A stretch of 64,000 nucleotides of DNA from assembly GCA_013433145.1 (NCBI GenBank), contig CM024171.1, positions 2,707,001 to 2,771,000 on the forward strand, written 5' to 3'. Below the pieces are notes generated by a model, which saw nothing but the letters and a program-made list of their open reading frames with translations, was not told the origin of the DNA and searched no databases. This document shows, one piece after another, positions 14,835-26,783 of this stretch (position 1 is the first letter of the stretch; every line of letters begins with the position of its first letter). Origin of the DNA: Ascaris suum. Its lineage: Eukaryota; Nematoda; Chromadorea; Rhabditida; Ascarididae. Position numbers and translations under genes: made by a program.

Positions 14835-15653
14835 AGGTATGCAAATTAATATGCAAATATAAATTCGTTTAGATGTTCAAGAAAAATTTAATCGTTCGAT
14901 CGTCTATACACTACGTCAAACTGTGAGATGTATCTGAATATCTGATTAAAGGCAGGGCGATCAGTTAGCTTCCTATTATATGATAATACTTCGTGATATT
15001 TCATAAGAAATACTTTCATTGAAATTTACCCGCAAAAGAACCTTGTTCAAGAGTGAACAAGAACGTTTAGGTGCAATAACAGTACGATGATTGTCACATG
15101 AAGAATTTTTCTCACCGTCGCTTTAATTAGCGTTTCTTATATAATATTCTGGATTCACTATCGAAGTTATACCTTTTTGGTATGTTTTTTTCATCTCACC
15201 TGTACGATTATGCTTCAATGGATGCGAGGATAAGGGAGATTGCGAGCGAAGGGGGAACAGAGATATAGCGCGAGGCGAGGTGAAACAAACAGAAAACATA
15301 GTGCATATGCATTTGACAAACTATAGCGAAGCATAAGTTGAAATAACAGGTAATCATATGGTAACGTTGCAGCGGATGTTGCAATTGCAAATGCAATATA
15401 AACTTTAGAAATTATCATTGAATTTATATGCAAAAAAATCAATCCGCAATTAATTTCATGACAAGTCATTGATAAAATATATGCAAATAAGTGATGTTAA
15501 ATTCACCACTCATAATAATAAAAGATTTTTATTGTTTTGCAACATTGAAATAGAAACTTCCACGAAATTTTATGAAATAGTTTTTCAGCTTTTATTTGCA
15601 TTTTTTTTTTCTTAGTCTAAAGTAGCTTTATAATTTTAAAAAAAAAAATCGCT
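14772..15653. mobile_element. Candidate MITE or foldback element with about 50-bp inverted ends
   Basis: The left end (14772-14821) reads AGTGAT, T-run, AAATTATAAAGCTATTTTAGACTAAG, A-run. The right end (15599-15653) is its reverse complement with one substitution and small differences in homopolymer length. The internal 780 bases are AT-rich with no protein-like frame, as in a non-autonomous element. Target-site duplications were not clear by eye because the flanks are low in complexity. Confidence 0.6.
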
Positions 15654-17928
15654 CACATTAGATTAAATAATCGAAACTTTGCATGTAAATAAAAAATCAC
15701 TAAGAAAAAGATAATTGATGAACATTGCAAAATATATTCATATTGAGCGTTGAAAAAAAAAAAAAACTAACAAATACAAAAATCGATCACTAAGAGGGGG
15801 TTTAAACAGAAAAATACGGTAATAATTAGTGCAAAAAAAGATAGCTGTCAGCAAATGAAAAGGTCGAATGCAAAAGTAGCGCGAATCGGAAGTGACAGAC
15901 TTTCAACAAATGATAGAAAACATAACCGAAATACTTTTTAGTACTAACACGTTATAAGTACTTAATAAACGAATATAGGAGTTGCATTATACACACCTAA
16001 ATACCCCCCCCCTCTCCATCAAAAAAAAATATTTTAGTAAAGCATTACGGCAACAATACTATTAGAAAATAACTGCTTAACTGTAGAAGTAATAGTAAGT
16101 TGTTACTAGAAAGCAGGAAACGCTATCAACGCGACGCATACCCCCCACAATGCGAGAAGCGTTCGCTGGCAGTTTTAAAGCAACAGCACACCGTCCACAC
16201 CGCCATCATTGCATACACACATCGATCGATAAGCACGAGCAGCATCCGATGCAAGAAATTAAAAAAGGAGAAGGAACAAGCCCCCACCGTTGCTTCTCGC
16301 TAGCTGGCTGTTCGGATAGTCCGGATGTTTGCATAACTGCACATAATATAGCACAGCATTCAGCTAATGTCAGCCTATGAATTTATGAAATCATTTCGCC
16401 CTCTCTCTTTCTCTCTTTCTTCACCTACATCGTTTCACTTTCTTCCGGAAATCTGGAGAAATCTCCAGCGAATTCGTAAAAGTCAAGTGTAGTGAGAGTT
16501 GTAACTCGATAATATGCAAAAATAAGTTAATTTATGCGCAACAATAGAAAATGTAAATAATTTTATACTAAAACAGAACTGAAGTTATGCATATAATAGC
16601 GGAAGAGTATGAAGACAACTATGTGACTATTAAAATGACGATGGTTACGCGGGGGAAGTTTCGAAGTGCTTCGCACGTGTATCTGTGATCCGGAAATGCA
16701 GCGACGATTGCGCAATGTGGCATTTTGTTATGTAATATTGACAATAAACTCAACTAGCACTGAAAGTTTTTTTCGTTGCACATTTGAAGGGGCTAATAGA
16801 TTATGCATTGAGAACGATATTTAAAAATGAGGAAAACAAATTGAAAAATGATTCATAAAATCAGCACATCAATTACACAATAGCCTAATTAAAGAAATTT
16901 TATAGTTCACTACTGAAATTAATTAATAAATGAATAACTGGAATTGATTGGAACTTATTAACTAAATAACCTGTCTAACAAAAAATTTATCTCATCTATA
17001 AGTTTTGCGAAATAATTTTCGCATAATGCACCTGAATATGCTTGTATTGACGACTTGTTTTCTAATAGGTACTGACGAATTAGGTATAGTTTGCATATAT
17101 ATTATATTATGGGAATAAAATCTCCAAAAAAAAAAAAAGAAAAATTGAGAATAATTCGAGTGAATTAATTTTGAAAATTTTTGAATATTCAAAGCTCTCT
17201 AATTAGTTAAAAAAATATAAATAAAAGTTCATATTTTTATGTATATATCTGAGCTATAAGTTGATTTATATATTAACATTCACGAGACACTTGATTGATT
17301 TAGATAAACATAAAATGTTCAGTAATTATAGCAATTATTGTCAGATATGAGTTCATTTTTAAACGCAAATAATAGATGGAAAATGCAATGTCTCATTACA
17401 ACACGTTTTCTTAAATCGTTAATAATTAATACACTAAACTCTACCTGCTAATTTAATATCGAATTAAACGCACATAGGTAGAAGTAAAAACACTGAATAG
17501 TCTTCTATAGAAAAAGATTTTGCAATTTCATCGCAAAGAATGCTTTAAAAATTCAAAAATTTTTTCATTACTTGCTCAAAAATTTGCATTGTTTCAACTC
17601 TATAAAGGAGTCACATAAATGGTGGTGGTTATTGTTTACGATTGACTGGCGGGTGAGCGGTCGAATCGAGTTCATCGTCATTTTATTGTTGTGAGTTCAT
17701 TTGTTGATATTGATATGGGGGAATGGGCAGCTGTTGAAAATTGTGACGTGTGAGCGAAAGGCCAGCAAGTTTCATTCCGGCAACTGGGATTGCGATACTA
17801 CACAGTGTTTGTGGTCTAGAAAATTCAAATTTTTGGGGTTTTCGCATATCAACTAACGCAAATCTAATCATTACCTGACATGGTTAATGTTAATCGAGCG
17901 GTCGATTTTTGTTATACGCTAGATATTC
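15654..17928. other. No gene seen: AT-rich with two GC-rich islands
   Basis: Islands at about 16120-16330 and 16640-16730 are richer in G+C and open in one or two frames, but they lack splice sites linking them to anything. Their products match no family I recognise. Elsewhere only low-complexity sequence is visible. Confidence 0.45.
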
Positions 17929-17991
17929 GTAAACAAGCGCCCTATGTTCGTAAAGCGGCGCCTGATATTCGTAAAACGGCGCCCGATGTTC
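17929..17991. repeat. Three tandem 21-bp units
   Basis: Three units of exactly 21 bases, GTAAA-(C/G/A)-(A/C)-GGCGCC-type, at 17929-17949, 17950-17970 and 17971-17991. Each contains GCGCC and ends ATRTTC. The 21-base period gives a seven-residue repeat in a minus-strand frame, but no gene structure supports translation. Confidence 0.85.
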
Positions 17992-18355
17992 ATAAGAAAA
18001 AATCAAGTGGGGATACACATCGAGAGCGATAGCACGATAAGCGCATTTCGGAGATGCAAGGAAAGTATTCGAAAAAAAAAGTAATGAAATAATATTGCAT
18101 GTCATTTCTATTAAACTGAACAACAGCCTGTGTAAAATCTCCAATTGTTTCTAAATTGCATCCAATCGACACAAAATAAAAGAGATTTTGAAGGTTCACG
18201 TTGCATTTGAACGATAATAAATCATAATGGAGACGATCGATGACAGAAAAATCCTTTTTTCTAAAAGATCAGCACTGTGTAAATCGAACAAGCACACTTA
18301 GTCGGTCTAACTTTTGCATTCGAAAAATCGAAAGTGCTAGAGAAATAAAAGGAGG

Positions 18356-18635
18356 ATAGACAGACTTGGACACACAGACATGGACAGAGGGCAGACAGAC
18401 TCAGACACGCAGACGCGGACAGAGGGCGGACGGATATGGACACACAACGTGGACAGAGGGTGGACAGATATGGACACACAACGTGGACAGAGGGCGGACA
18501 GATATGGATACACAACGTGGACAGACGGCGGACAGATGGACACACAGACATGGACAGAGCGCAGACAGACACAGGCACGCAGACATGGAAGAGCGCAGGC
18601 AGACTTAGACAGACATAGACACATATACACATTCG
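18356..18635. repeat. Minisatellite, about 34-bp unit, eight diverged copies
   Basis: The unit is approximately GGACAGAGGGCGGACAGATA followed by TGGACACACAACGT. The central three copies (about 18419-18520) are nearly identical, and the outer ones diverge and change length. It is built from GGACA/GACAGA words and has long open frames on both strands only because the unit lacks stop codons. Confidence 0.9.
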
Positions 18636-18989
18636 AACGCAGAGACGAAATATGAAACCGGCGGTTCGCAGGTTCATAAAATTAGAGGAAATATTCGCGA
18701 GATTCGAAGGAAATGTTCGTAAATTTCGGAGTGAATGATTGCAAGACTGAAATCAAATACTTAGAAAAGCTGAAGCGAATGCCTATGAAAATTGCAAAAA
18801 TTAAGCGGCAGAAAATGGAATCTCTACGAGCTTAATATTAGGCAGTGATATTTTCATATGAAAACCAATAGGCAATGAGAATAACTAAATATTTGATGAA
18901 TGAGGAGTAATCATAAAGAGCATTTAAAGTATCATCGACGATATCGATGCATATTCACGGTGGAAACCTGCAAAGAAACTTCTTTTGAT

Positions 18990-19360
18990 TAGATATTCTC
19001 TCTTTATGTTTAAATCTTTGCATTCTTCTCTCTCTATTGCAAATTTTCAATCCCTTTTTATTTTTCATTTTCTAAAAGATGTTCTCTCCAATCCTAATGT
19101 TTTCTATGTTTCTATTACTCTCACTTTCTACTCTTATATCCCTTTTCGATGTTTCAATCTCTTTCTAACTAATGATCTCTTTTCTAAATCTTGTATCCCT
19201 TTTCAACGTTCTATCATTCTCTAAATTTCTCTATTTTTCTATGTTTTATATCTCTTTTGAATGTTCTATCTGTTTTAAATATTTTCTCTTCTTAATCTTA
19301 TATCACTTTTCAATGTGCTATTTCTTTCTAATGCTCTATGCGTTCTTCAAATAAATTTCA
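18990..19360. repeat. Degenerate pyrimidine-rich tandem repeat, period about 53-59 bp
   Basis: A core like CTTATATCCCTTTTCAATGT, followed by TCTAT and CTTTCTAA, recurs near 19131, 19190, 19243 and 19298. Earlier copies are more diverged. One strand is almost purely pyrimidine. Confidence 0.65.
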
Positions 19361-19499
19361 CTCTTTGTAGACATCGAAAATTTTCTCTGTTTTAACGAGA
19401 TGAAATCGCGACCCGGACGTAGAACTGGAGCACGTGAAGAGGTCACAAGAAGGGTGAGAGGTCTTTAGTGTAATTCATTATGGCGTAAAATTTCGATTG

Positions 19500-19725
19500 A
19501 GTCAATATTAATTTTATTTCATCCAATCATTAATCATTTAATGCATTTCGATTCAATTCATCGAGCCTATTTTAATTTATTTTCATCCAACCCATTTTAA
19601 TTTATTTTTTCAGTCCATTTTAAGTTAATTTCTTTCAATCTATTCTAATTTAATTTCATTCAAACAATTTTACTTTGATTTCATTTAGTTCATTTTTATC
19701 TGTTTAATTTAACTTCATTCACTCA
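19500..19725. repeat. Degenerate tandem repeat, about 33-37 bp unit
   Basis: Repeated words CATTTTAATTTA, TTTCATCCAAC and TTTCATTCAA recur about every 35 bases across the interval, with heavy divergence. Confidence 0.6.
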
Positions 19726-22624
19726 ATGGGCGATGTTCTATGGAAATCAATGCGTATATTTCTAGAGAAATATAATCAACAGTGGTTTCACTAAAGATCA
19801 AAACATATGAGTGGTTTTATTGGCACAAATCAAAACTTCAAAACATTATATCAATCAAAATATTAGAGTAAATAGGATAATTTTTTATCATCTACATATT
19901 TCTATACATATAATTTTGTTGCCATTTCCTCTCAACGTGTAATCACCTCAAATAAAGGTGCTTTTCTATGGCACAAAAACAATATGCGAAAGGTGTTTCA
20001 TAAAGTTACCTTGAAAATTTCGACACAACACCTTGATTACTTGAAATTTATAGGTGAAAATATGTTTCGTTTCATGAAGCTAGCTTTTATTTCACAAAAA
20101 GTGGACTCGATCTTTTATAGTCGAAGCTATTTATAGTTTGATATTTTGATAAGAAATTATCACTGAAAGAGTAAATGTTTTCCTCGAAAACTTTTTTATC
20201 GAATATATTGAAAATATATTCCAAATAGAAGTTCGAAATTTTTGATAACGTATTGTGATAAATCGAACGCAAAAATTATCGAATTCAAGTTAAACACAGA
20301 TTTCAGACAAGGAAACATCGAAAGAAGTTCAATTCTAAAACGCTAAAAACGGCGAGTGAAGAGGCGGTCACCGCACAGACTGAAGAATGTTAGATTCATA
20401 TCTTTTCTACTATTGGTCAAATCATTTCGTTTATTAGTATGGCGACTATAATTTGTCAATTTTTTCCAAATAGACGTGATATATTCGAGGAATTCCACGT
20501 AGAGATATTATAAGCAGATCCATCCACCTCATTTGTGGCGGTTTCCTCATTTGCGTTACGAAAACGGCGTATAACCTCAACCTCAGCAGCAGCATATTAG
20601 ACGACACAATTTTTAATTTACCGATTAATCCATACGCGTAGGGTGATCTGAAAATTGAAATGGGGAAGGCGCTCTTGATTTCACTGTGATCTCGAGAGTG
20701 ACGTAACAAAAATTCTTCGGAAAGTTCTTTTATTTTCTGGTGAATGTTCGAGCGTTTTCGGAAATTTTTTGCAACTCAGTTATCCACAACTTTTTCAAAA
20801 ATTAGACGATATGACCTGTAAACAAGTGGGAAATCTCGCTATTGACAAATCCCCCCTCCCTCTTCCATGTCAGTTTTCAAAGTTGTCACGAAATCCATTA
20901 CACCCAGAAATTTCATAAAAACTTGCGATTACACGTTTGCGAAAAAAGGAGAAAGTAAATTTTATAGTAATTCAGAATTAAGTTCCTCACTCTAAATGAT
21001 ATAAAACTCGGAACAAAAAATTTGACTAGGTAAAGGCTTAATATTGACAATCAGGCCTAAAATTAATTTTAGGCTATACTGGAGCTTCTTATCTATTTGT
21101 ATTTTTAATCGCCTTATAGTTTTGCCTTTTATTATGACGTCATAAGTGAATTTAAGTAGCGAAACGAGTAGATGGATAGGTGGGACAACGAGAAATACAA
21201 TTTGCTAGAGTCGAGATGACATTGCGTTAATTGCGATAAGATGTATAGGTATTACATATTATAAGGTTAATTAGCATTATTTGCAACCTATACAAAAAGA
21301 AATATATTTTGCTAATATTGCAGCTACTCGTGAATCTCACAGAAAAAAGCCCAGGTAAGTTTTTTTTGATATTCTTTCATTACTACGGAAAAAAATCTCA
21401 TAGGTGAGCGATTTAGTGCGAATTTAAAAAAATGAAGCAAGAAATAGCTTTAGCGCATCTTTCCATGCAAATAAATTCATTGTTACCTTTAATGCCACTT
21501 TCTAAAAACAGTAATTATTGGTTCGCGTAAAGTTGGTGAGTTTTCGCATGCGAATATGTAAATTTAAACGTTTTCAATTAAGTTTAACTTGAATACGCTC
21601 CTGAAGGTTCACTAGGACATAGCTGATATGAGGTTGTTTTTGTTGGTTTCTTACTAGTTTCACGCTGGTCTGCTGAAGATTTCACTTCGATTACCCGCAA
21701 ATGAGAATTGCTTCAGATGGAATGCAAAAGTGAATAGTGTTGTAACTATGGGAGAATTGGCGCATTTTTTATTCATATGAATATACAAAAATTCTTCGAA
21801 TTCAATCACCTCTTATATTGCTGAGGTTTTAAATCGACCCTAAGTTGAGGAAGAAAGCATTTTATAATGAAAGCACCTTTCTAATGCACAAATATGCACA
21901 TATGTAAACACAAATTCATATGCCTCAATAAAATGAACATAAATATGAATAGACGAAGTTTATTGATAATGTATATGTTCATTTGGCAAAGAAGAGCATA
22001 AAAAAAGTTTTCTTTGTTTGAAATGATCATAAAATTTTTTGCAGTGCAGAACCAAGGAAAAAGCGCAGTGCCGATATTCAAAGATTGAGACATATTGCGG
22101 TATGCATATCCGTATTTCTACTTGTTTGCATATTAATTCAGCAATCTGTCATTTAAGTACAAAACTTTTATGCCAGCATTCCCAATTGGATTTAAAATAA
22201 GAGAATTATCTCATTGGTATTCACCTGTAGATGGTGTTTCTGAATGGAGTGAGTTGAAATGAGCTGAATTGAAATGTATACATCGAAATGAACTGAAATA
22301 TTTATTTACAGCAACAAGTATACAGATATGCCTTTTATGTGTTTCATAGAAGTCAAAAATACATTCAACAGTGAAGAGCAAATCACCGTTTTGCGATACT
22401 GAATCCAGCTGTCAGCAAGAAGATGGCTGATGAGCAGACATAGAACAAATTGAATAGCTGTGGTTGAGTAGTCCCTCATCTCCTGCCATTTGAACACAGC
22501 ACTAAAGGCAAACGAGCAAATAAACACAACTTTACAAAGCAACCATTATTATTTTCCTTTTTCTGCATTTGAATTTAGCGCTCTAAAGAGAATAATCTAA
22601 GTTTTCCATTTCTTTACACTTTAG

Positions 22625-22664
22625 TATATGCAAATTTGATACGGTATATGCAAATTTGATACGG
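22625..22664. repeat. Perfect 20-bp tandem duplication
   Basis: TATATGCAAATTTGATACGG occurs twice, head to tail, with no mismatch. Confidence 0.95.
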
Positions 22665-23006
22665 TTGTGGTGCCTTATAAAGTAGAGACACAAACAAAAA
22701 AAAAAAAAAAACTTTGAGGAGTTTTGTTCAAACGCGCTAAATTCAAAAATAAAAATAAACTTAAATAAAATTTGCCGAATTTTAAAAAAAATTAGCTGAT
22801 GGAATTTTCCAAAATTTCCAAAGTGTTTTTTTATGAAGGTAACCACAGTGCTTTTTACTTCAGCAACGAAGACGAACTTATATTCGCGAAGATGTATCAA
22901 AAGAAACTGAAGAAGCAGATTCAAGTATGCTGTAAATAAGTTTATACAGCTTCGATTTTAGATGTTTCTTTATCGTCACTGTTAACGCTAGGAGAGAATT
23001 ACTCCT

Positions 23007-23072
23007 ATCATTTTCGTCATTTTGCCATTTTGACATTTTGTCATTTTGTCCATTTGTCAATTTGTCACTTTG
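23007..23072. repeat. About 8-bp tandem repeat (GTCATTTT type)
   Basis: Eight or so imperfect copies of the octamer, with variants GCCATTTT, GACATTTT, GTCCATTT and GTCAATTT. Confidence 0.85.
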
Positions 23073-23495
23073 CTTTATCAACTGATTGGTAGTTCGAATT
23101 CCGAAGCACTACTCAGCGTTCATATATCTATGAATATTATTCCCGTAAATCATTTTTAAAGGTTATGCAATTAAAATCCTTGACTGGATGGTAGTCATTA
23201 TACATTTTTAACTTGCAAAAAAAAAGCTTTCGATAGTGCAGATCCTGCCAGCTGCAGAAACAAGGAGGACTCAGCCGATTATCGAATTACGGCCAACTTT
23301 AAACATAGACGATTCCTATGAAATGTCCGACATATTGGCTATTATTAGTGGTGCTGGCTGCTGCTCCATATTTTTTCGATACACATCTCAACGGCCTTTT
23401 CATAATTGAGAGAAACGAAAGAAAGTTAGAGGACTCGATGGGAATACCTTGAAAAAAATAATGAAAAATTTGGTAACATTGATTTAAATTTTTTT

Positions 23496-23516
23496 GGGGG
23501 GGGGGGAGCGGGGGGG
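23496..23516. repeat. Interrupted G-run upstream of the phosphatase
   Basis: Eleven G, then AGCG, then six G. It lies about 150 bases before the phosphatase ATG and could form a G-quadruplex in or near its promoter. Confidence 0.9.
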
Positions 23517-23663
23517 AATACATTTATCCTTCATTCACGTCTCCAACTTCATCCACTCGCGCCTGCAAAATGAATTTAGCAACCTTTTTATCCGACGTGC
23601 AATATGCAAAAGGGAACGGATCTGAAGTGGAAATTTAGATATTGAATAAACGTTGAATATTGA

Positions 23664-26600
23664 ATGTCCTTAATTATAGATTCAGTGGATAGAACAGTGG
23701 ATAAAACAACGACTACACAAGGGCCTGCTGATTCAAGTAATCAAAGTGCAACGGGTGATCGTGCACAAAGATGGGTATTCAATTGTTGTCAAAGAGGACT
23801 ACGACCACTATTGAAGGAATTCTCAAGTATACGAAAATTCCTCCCAAAATCTATTAACACCGTTTATTTCGCCAAGAATAGCAATAAAAATCGGTAATAA
23901 GTCAAGGATCTTATTGAAGTTCTTTGTTTGAATTTTTTTTCTGAGGGGCATGAATGTAGTTAAATAGCATGTGTTCCTTAATAAAGTGGAGCGTGCGGAT
24001 TATTATAAGAGAGAGAAGGAGAGGAAAGGCGGAAAGAGGTGGAGGTGAGTCAAACAGAACAGAAAGTTGGCATGGATGAACTGGGAAGACTGACTTTTAA
24101 TAAGATTTTTTTAATTTGTTTGAAAATGAAAACAACTAAAAAAAATTAATAGCAAAAAACTACGGAAAATTAGTGGAAGAAAATTTTTAAGTAATTTTTT
24201 TTGTACCCTTTTAAATTAATCAGGCATTCTTTTTGAAAATTTTTTGCTTTTACTTATGTTTTTTTTTCGTTTATAACAGTGAATATTATAGTTATATGGA
24301 TGTACTATGTTTGGATGATACACGAGTAGTTTTACAAGGACGACCAAAAGACAACGATTATATCCATGCCAATTGGGTGCAATTACCTTCACATCGTAAA
24401 TACATTTGCACCCAAGGCCCACTCGATGAGACTGTCGAAGATTTTTGGCTGATGGTATTTAAGGTAAGAGCCTCTTCATTCAGCAAAAAAAAGAATGAAA
24501 AATGGCAATTAATTTTTGAAGTTGGATAAATATATTCGATCTACTCGTTGTATAAAGAATGCTTAATAGCCTTCAAATCACGTTTTTTTAACTCATTAAG
24601 ACGATAGACAGAAGATTTTTGGACATTCTCTTTTACTATAGCTAAAAGGACGAGTAAAATTGCCCATCGTCAACACTGCATGCAGTTGTGATAGTAATAT
24701 CTATCAAATACTACTGCACACTTATCACATTATAAGCTGCAAAGATTCATCTGAGAAAAAGCTGAACGGATAAGACAGTCAATCGTTTAAGAGTGGAAAT
24801 GAATGAGGCATTTAACATACTTTTAACAATTGGACATCTGATATCATAGTGATATGTGATCAAAGGATGAGGTTGGTTGATATTAGAGTGATATGTTGTC
24901 AGTGCAAAACTGTTATCAAGGGATATACTAATCAACCTGAGGGCAATAGATCTCGATCATTAAATTGCAGGAGAAAGTTGCCGTAATAATAATGCTGTGT
25001 GATTTATGCGAAAGTGGCGAAACAAAATGTGCCGAATATTACCCAAATGCGATCGGTAAAGCGCTTACATTCGGCGATATCAAAGTGAAAAATTTACAAA
25101 AGCAAAAATCCGTCGATACAATGATATGTTTCACATTAGCCGTTGAAATAAGGTAATTTTATATATTCGTTTACGTTATGAGTAATCATTCCGAATTTTA
25201 AATATAATAATGAAATTTTGGTACTCTCAATTTTAGGTTTACTACTATTGAAAACAAAATAAAATTTCTATTATATATTTGTTGGATATTAAGAGTTCCA
25301 TTAAAAGTTTTCTTCTTTTAAAAAAAATTTATTCATCGCACAAAATAATTCAAAATTATTGCTATATTATTTACGTATGGTTGCATTTTAGCAATGAGAC
25401 GCATAAACTAATTCACTACAAGTGGGCAGGTTGGCCGGATAGAGTGGCACCTGCAAGTCCGTGCCCGATTGTCGAATTGGTATTAAAGACTAAACCGCTG
25501 TGTTCATCCGGACCATTTGTGGTACACTGCTCGGCAGGTATTGGTCGTACCGGAACATATTGCGCACTTGAATATGCGATTGATAAACTTGCACTCGGTG
25601 GTACACTCTCCATTGTCGAGGTCTGTGACTGAATTCTTTTGATTATGCTTTATTCTATTCGACTTATTTGTGAGAAGTCTTGAAACGTTTCAACTACAAA
25701 GGAAAATGTGCTGAATAGGCTTGCATATGAAGAGAACTTGTGGAAGGAAGATTATGTGCATAAGTCTTGATGATTAGATTTTGCAAATTCTCTATTATGA
25801 GTACACAGAAGACGAAACATTGCGACTATGGGAAGTGCTTTAAAACATTTTTTTCCATTGTGCAATGACCATTTATTCGCCAATATCGCGATGAACCTAG
25901 ATTTAGCTGGTCAGGTTCGATGGGGGAGGTAAGGAGATGGAGTTAAGGTCAGAAGAAAGCTTTAGAGTGACCCTGGTCAAAAAACCACACCATCCATGAA
26001 TGGGCCGGAGGAAATATTACATTTTGAACAATGTAGTGTTATCAAATTTTTATTTTTCAACATATGACAAGTGAGCTTTTAAGAGTCACAATTTCAAATT
26101 AACATTGAAGACGGTATTGCCCTGCTTTTAGGCGGTCTAAACACCCTTGGGGGCGGACCTCCTCTCCCCTCCTCCTTGCTGCCTAACCGTTTTCAACATC
26201 GCTGGGCTATAAATCGCCCCCAAGCAACCCTGTATGGACGTAATCTTCCTAGGCCTGCTGTTTAAATCTTTTCATATCTGTTTCCTTCTCTATATATTGT
26301 AAAATCAGTTTCAGCTAACATGTGAATTTCTTTAGCTTCTGTTAGTTTCTGCTTTGATAATCTACAATTATTTTATTTATGCATATATCGATTTAATGAA
26401 TAAATGATTACAATATAATGCTATTATGGCATAAATTTTAAATAAAAGAATAAATACTAAGATAATTTTCTATTGCAGGTGATAAAGGAGATTCGTAAGC
26501 AACGTTTACATTCCGTACAGACCACATTGCAATATTTATATTTGCATACATGCCTTATTGAATATTTGGCGACGACGAAAGTTGTTCAAAGAGACTCACA

Positions 26601-26682
26601 TATACGCAAATTTCAACGTGACTATGAAAAGTATTTGAAAAAATTCAATGAAAAGAATGCAAAAAATAATGCTAACAATTAG
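23664..26682 (+). CDS. Classical protein tyrosine phosphatase, compact nematode type, five exons
   Basis: Cytosolic phosphotyrosine phosphatase. Exons are 23664-23893, 24292-24463, 24971-25152, 25392-25620 and 26479-26682. Phases match at every junction and give 338 residues. Residues 1-35 are Ser/Thr/Asp-rich. A PTP N-terminal helix follows (GLRPLLKEFSSIRKF), then KNRYMDV at 74-81, the DDTRV and DYIHANW strands, and CTQGP at 116-120. The WPD loop is GWPDR with general acid D211. The signature is VHCSAGIGRTGT with C241 and R247. The Q-loop is VQTTLQY with Q285 and Q289. All residues needed for catalysis are present, so it should be active. It is a single domain with no membrane segment or targeting module. 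The ATG lies 25 bases after an acceptor-like TTTAG, which fits trans-splicing; an upstream exon joining at 23680 cannot be excluded. Nematodes carry many such small PTPs, several sperm-associated, so the specific orthologue is not assignable by eye. Confidence 0.93.
24269..24300 (+). promoter_or_regulatory. Tandem splice acceptors 12 bases apart in the phosphatase gene
   Basis: Two AG acceptors precede exon 2, ending at 24279 (TATAACAG) and 24291 (TATTATAG). Both preserve the reading frame. Use of the second gives the family motif KNRYMDV. Use of the first inserts four residues, EYYS, inside the motif. I take the second as the main site because it restores the conserved sequence. Confidence 0.6.
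25621..26478 (+). other. Intron 4 of the phosphatase gene with a GC-rich insert
   Basis: This 858-base intron starts with GTCTGT and ends with TTGCAG. It contains a patch at about 25900-26260 much richer in G+C than the other introns, with C-runs and G-runs (for example around 26145-26190). The composition suggests an old insertion, perhaps a transposon fragment, but no terminal repeats or coding remnant are visible. Confidence 0.45.
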
Positions 26683-26777
26683 AATGTCGTCTTAATGTCT
26701 CAAGCCGAAAAAATGCATAATTATTTTTTTTTCTTTAATTTCGTTCATCTTCGTTAACCTCTATCATTAGGTTTGCG

Positions 26778-26783
26778 AATAAA
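26778..26783 (+). terminator. Poly(A) signal AATAAA of the phosphatase gene
   Basis: A canonical AATAAA lies 96 bases after the phosphatase stop codon, followed by a T-rich stretch. It is the nearest canonical hexamer downstream. Confidence 0.6.

Larger units (their letters stand above)
19726..23495. other. No gene seen upstream of the phosphatase
   Basis: AT-rich sequence with a GC-richer patch at about 20490-20700 and no coherent exon. It includes the short duplications at 22625-22664 and 23007-23072. Confidence 0.5.

Noticed and set aside
18261..18677. Minus-strand frame of 138 codons, Cys/Pro/Ser-rich
   Set aside because: It is a translation of the stop-free 34-bp minisatellite. Other frames across the same array are equally open.
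24280..24291. Use of the upstream acceptor as the main start of phosphatase exon 2
   Set aside because: It would insert EYYS into the conserved KNRYxDV motif. The acceptor ending at 24291 restores the family sequence.
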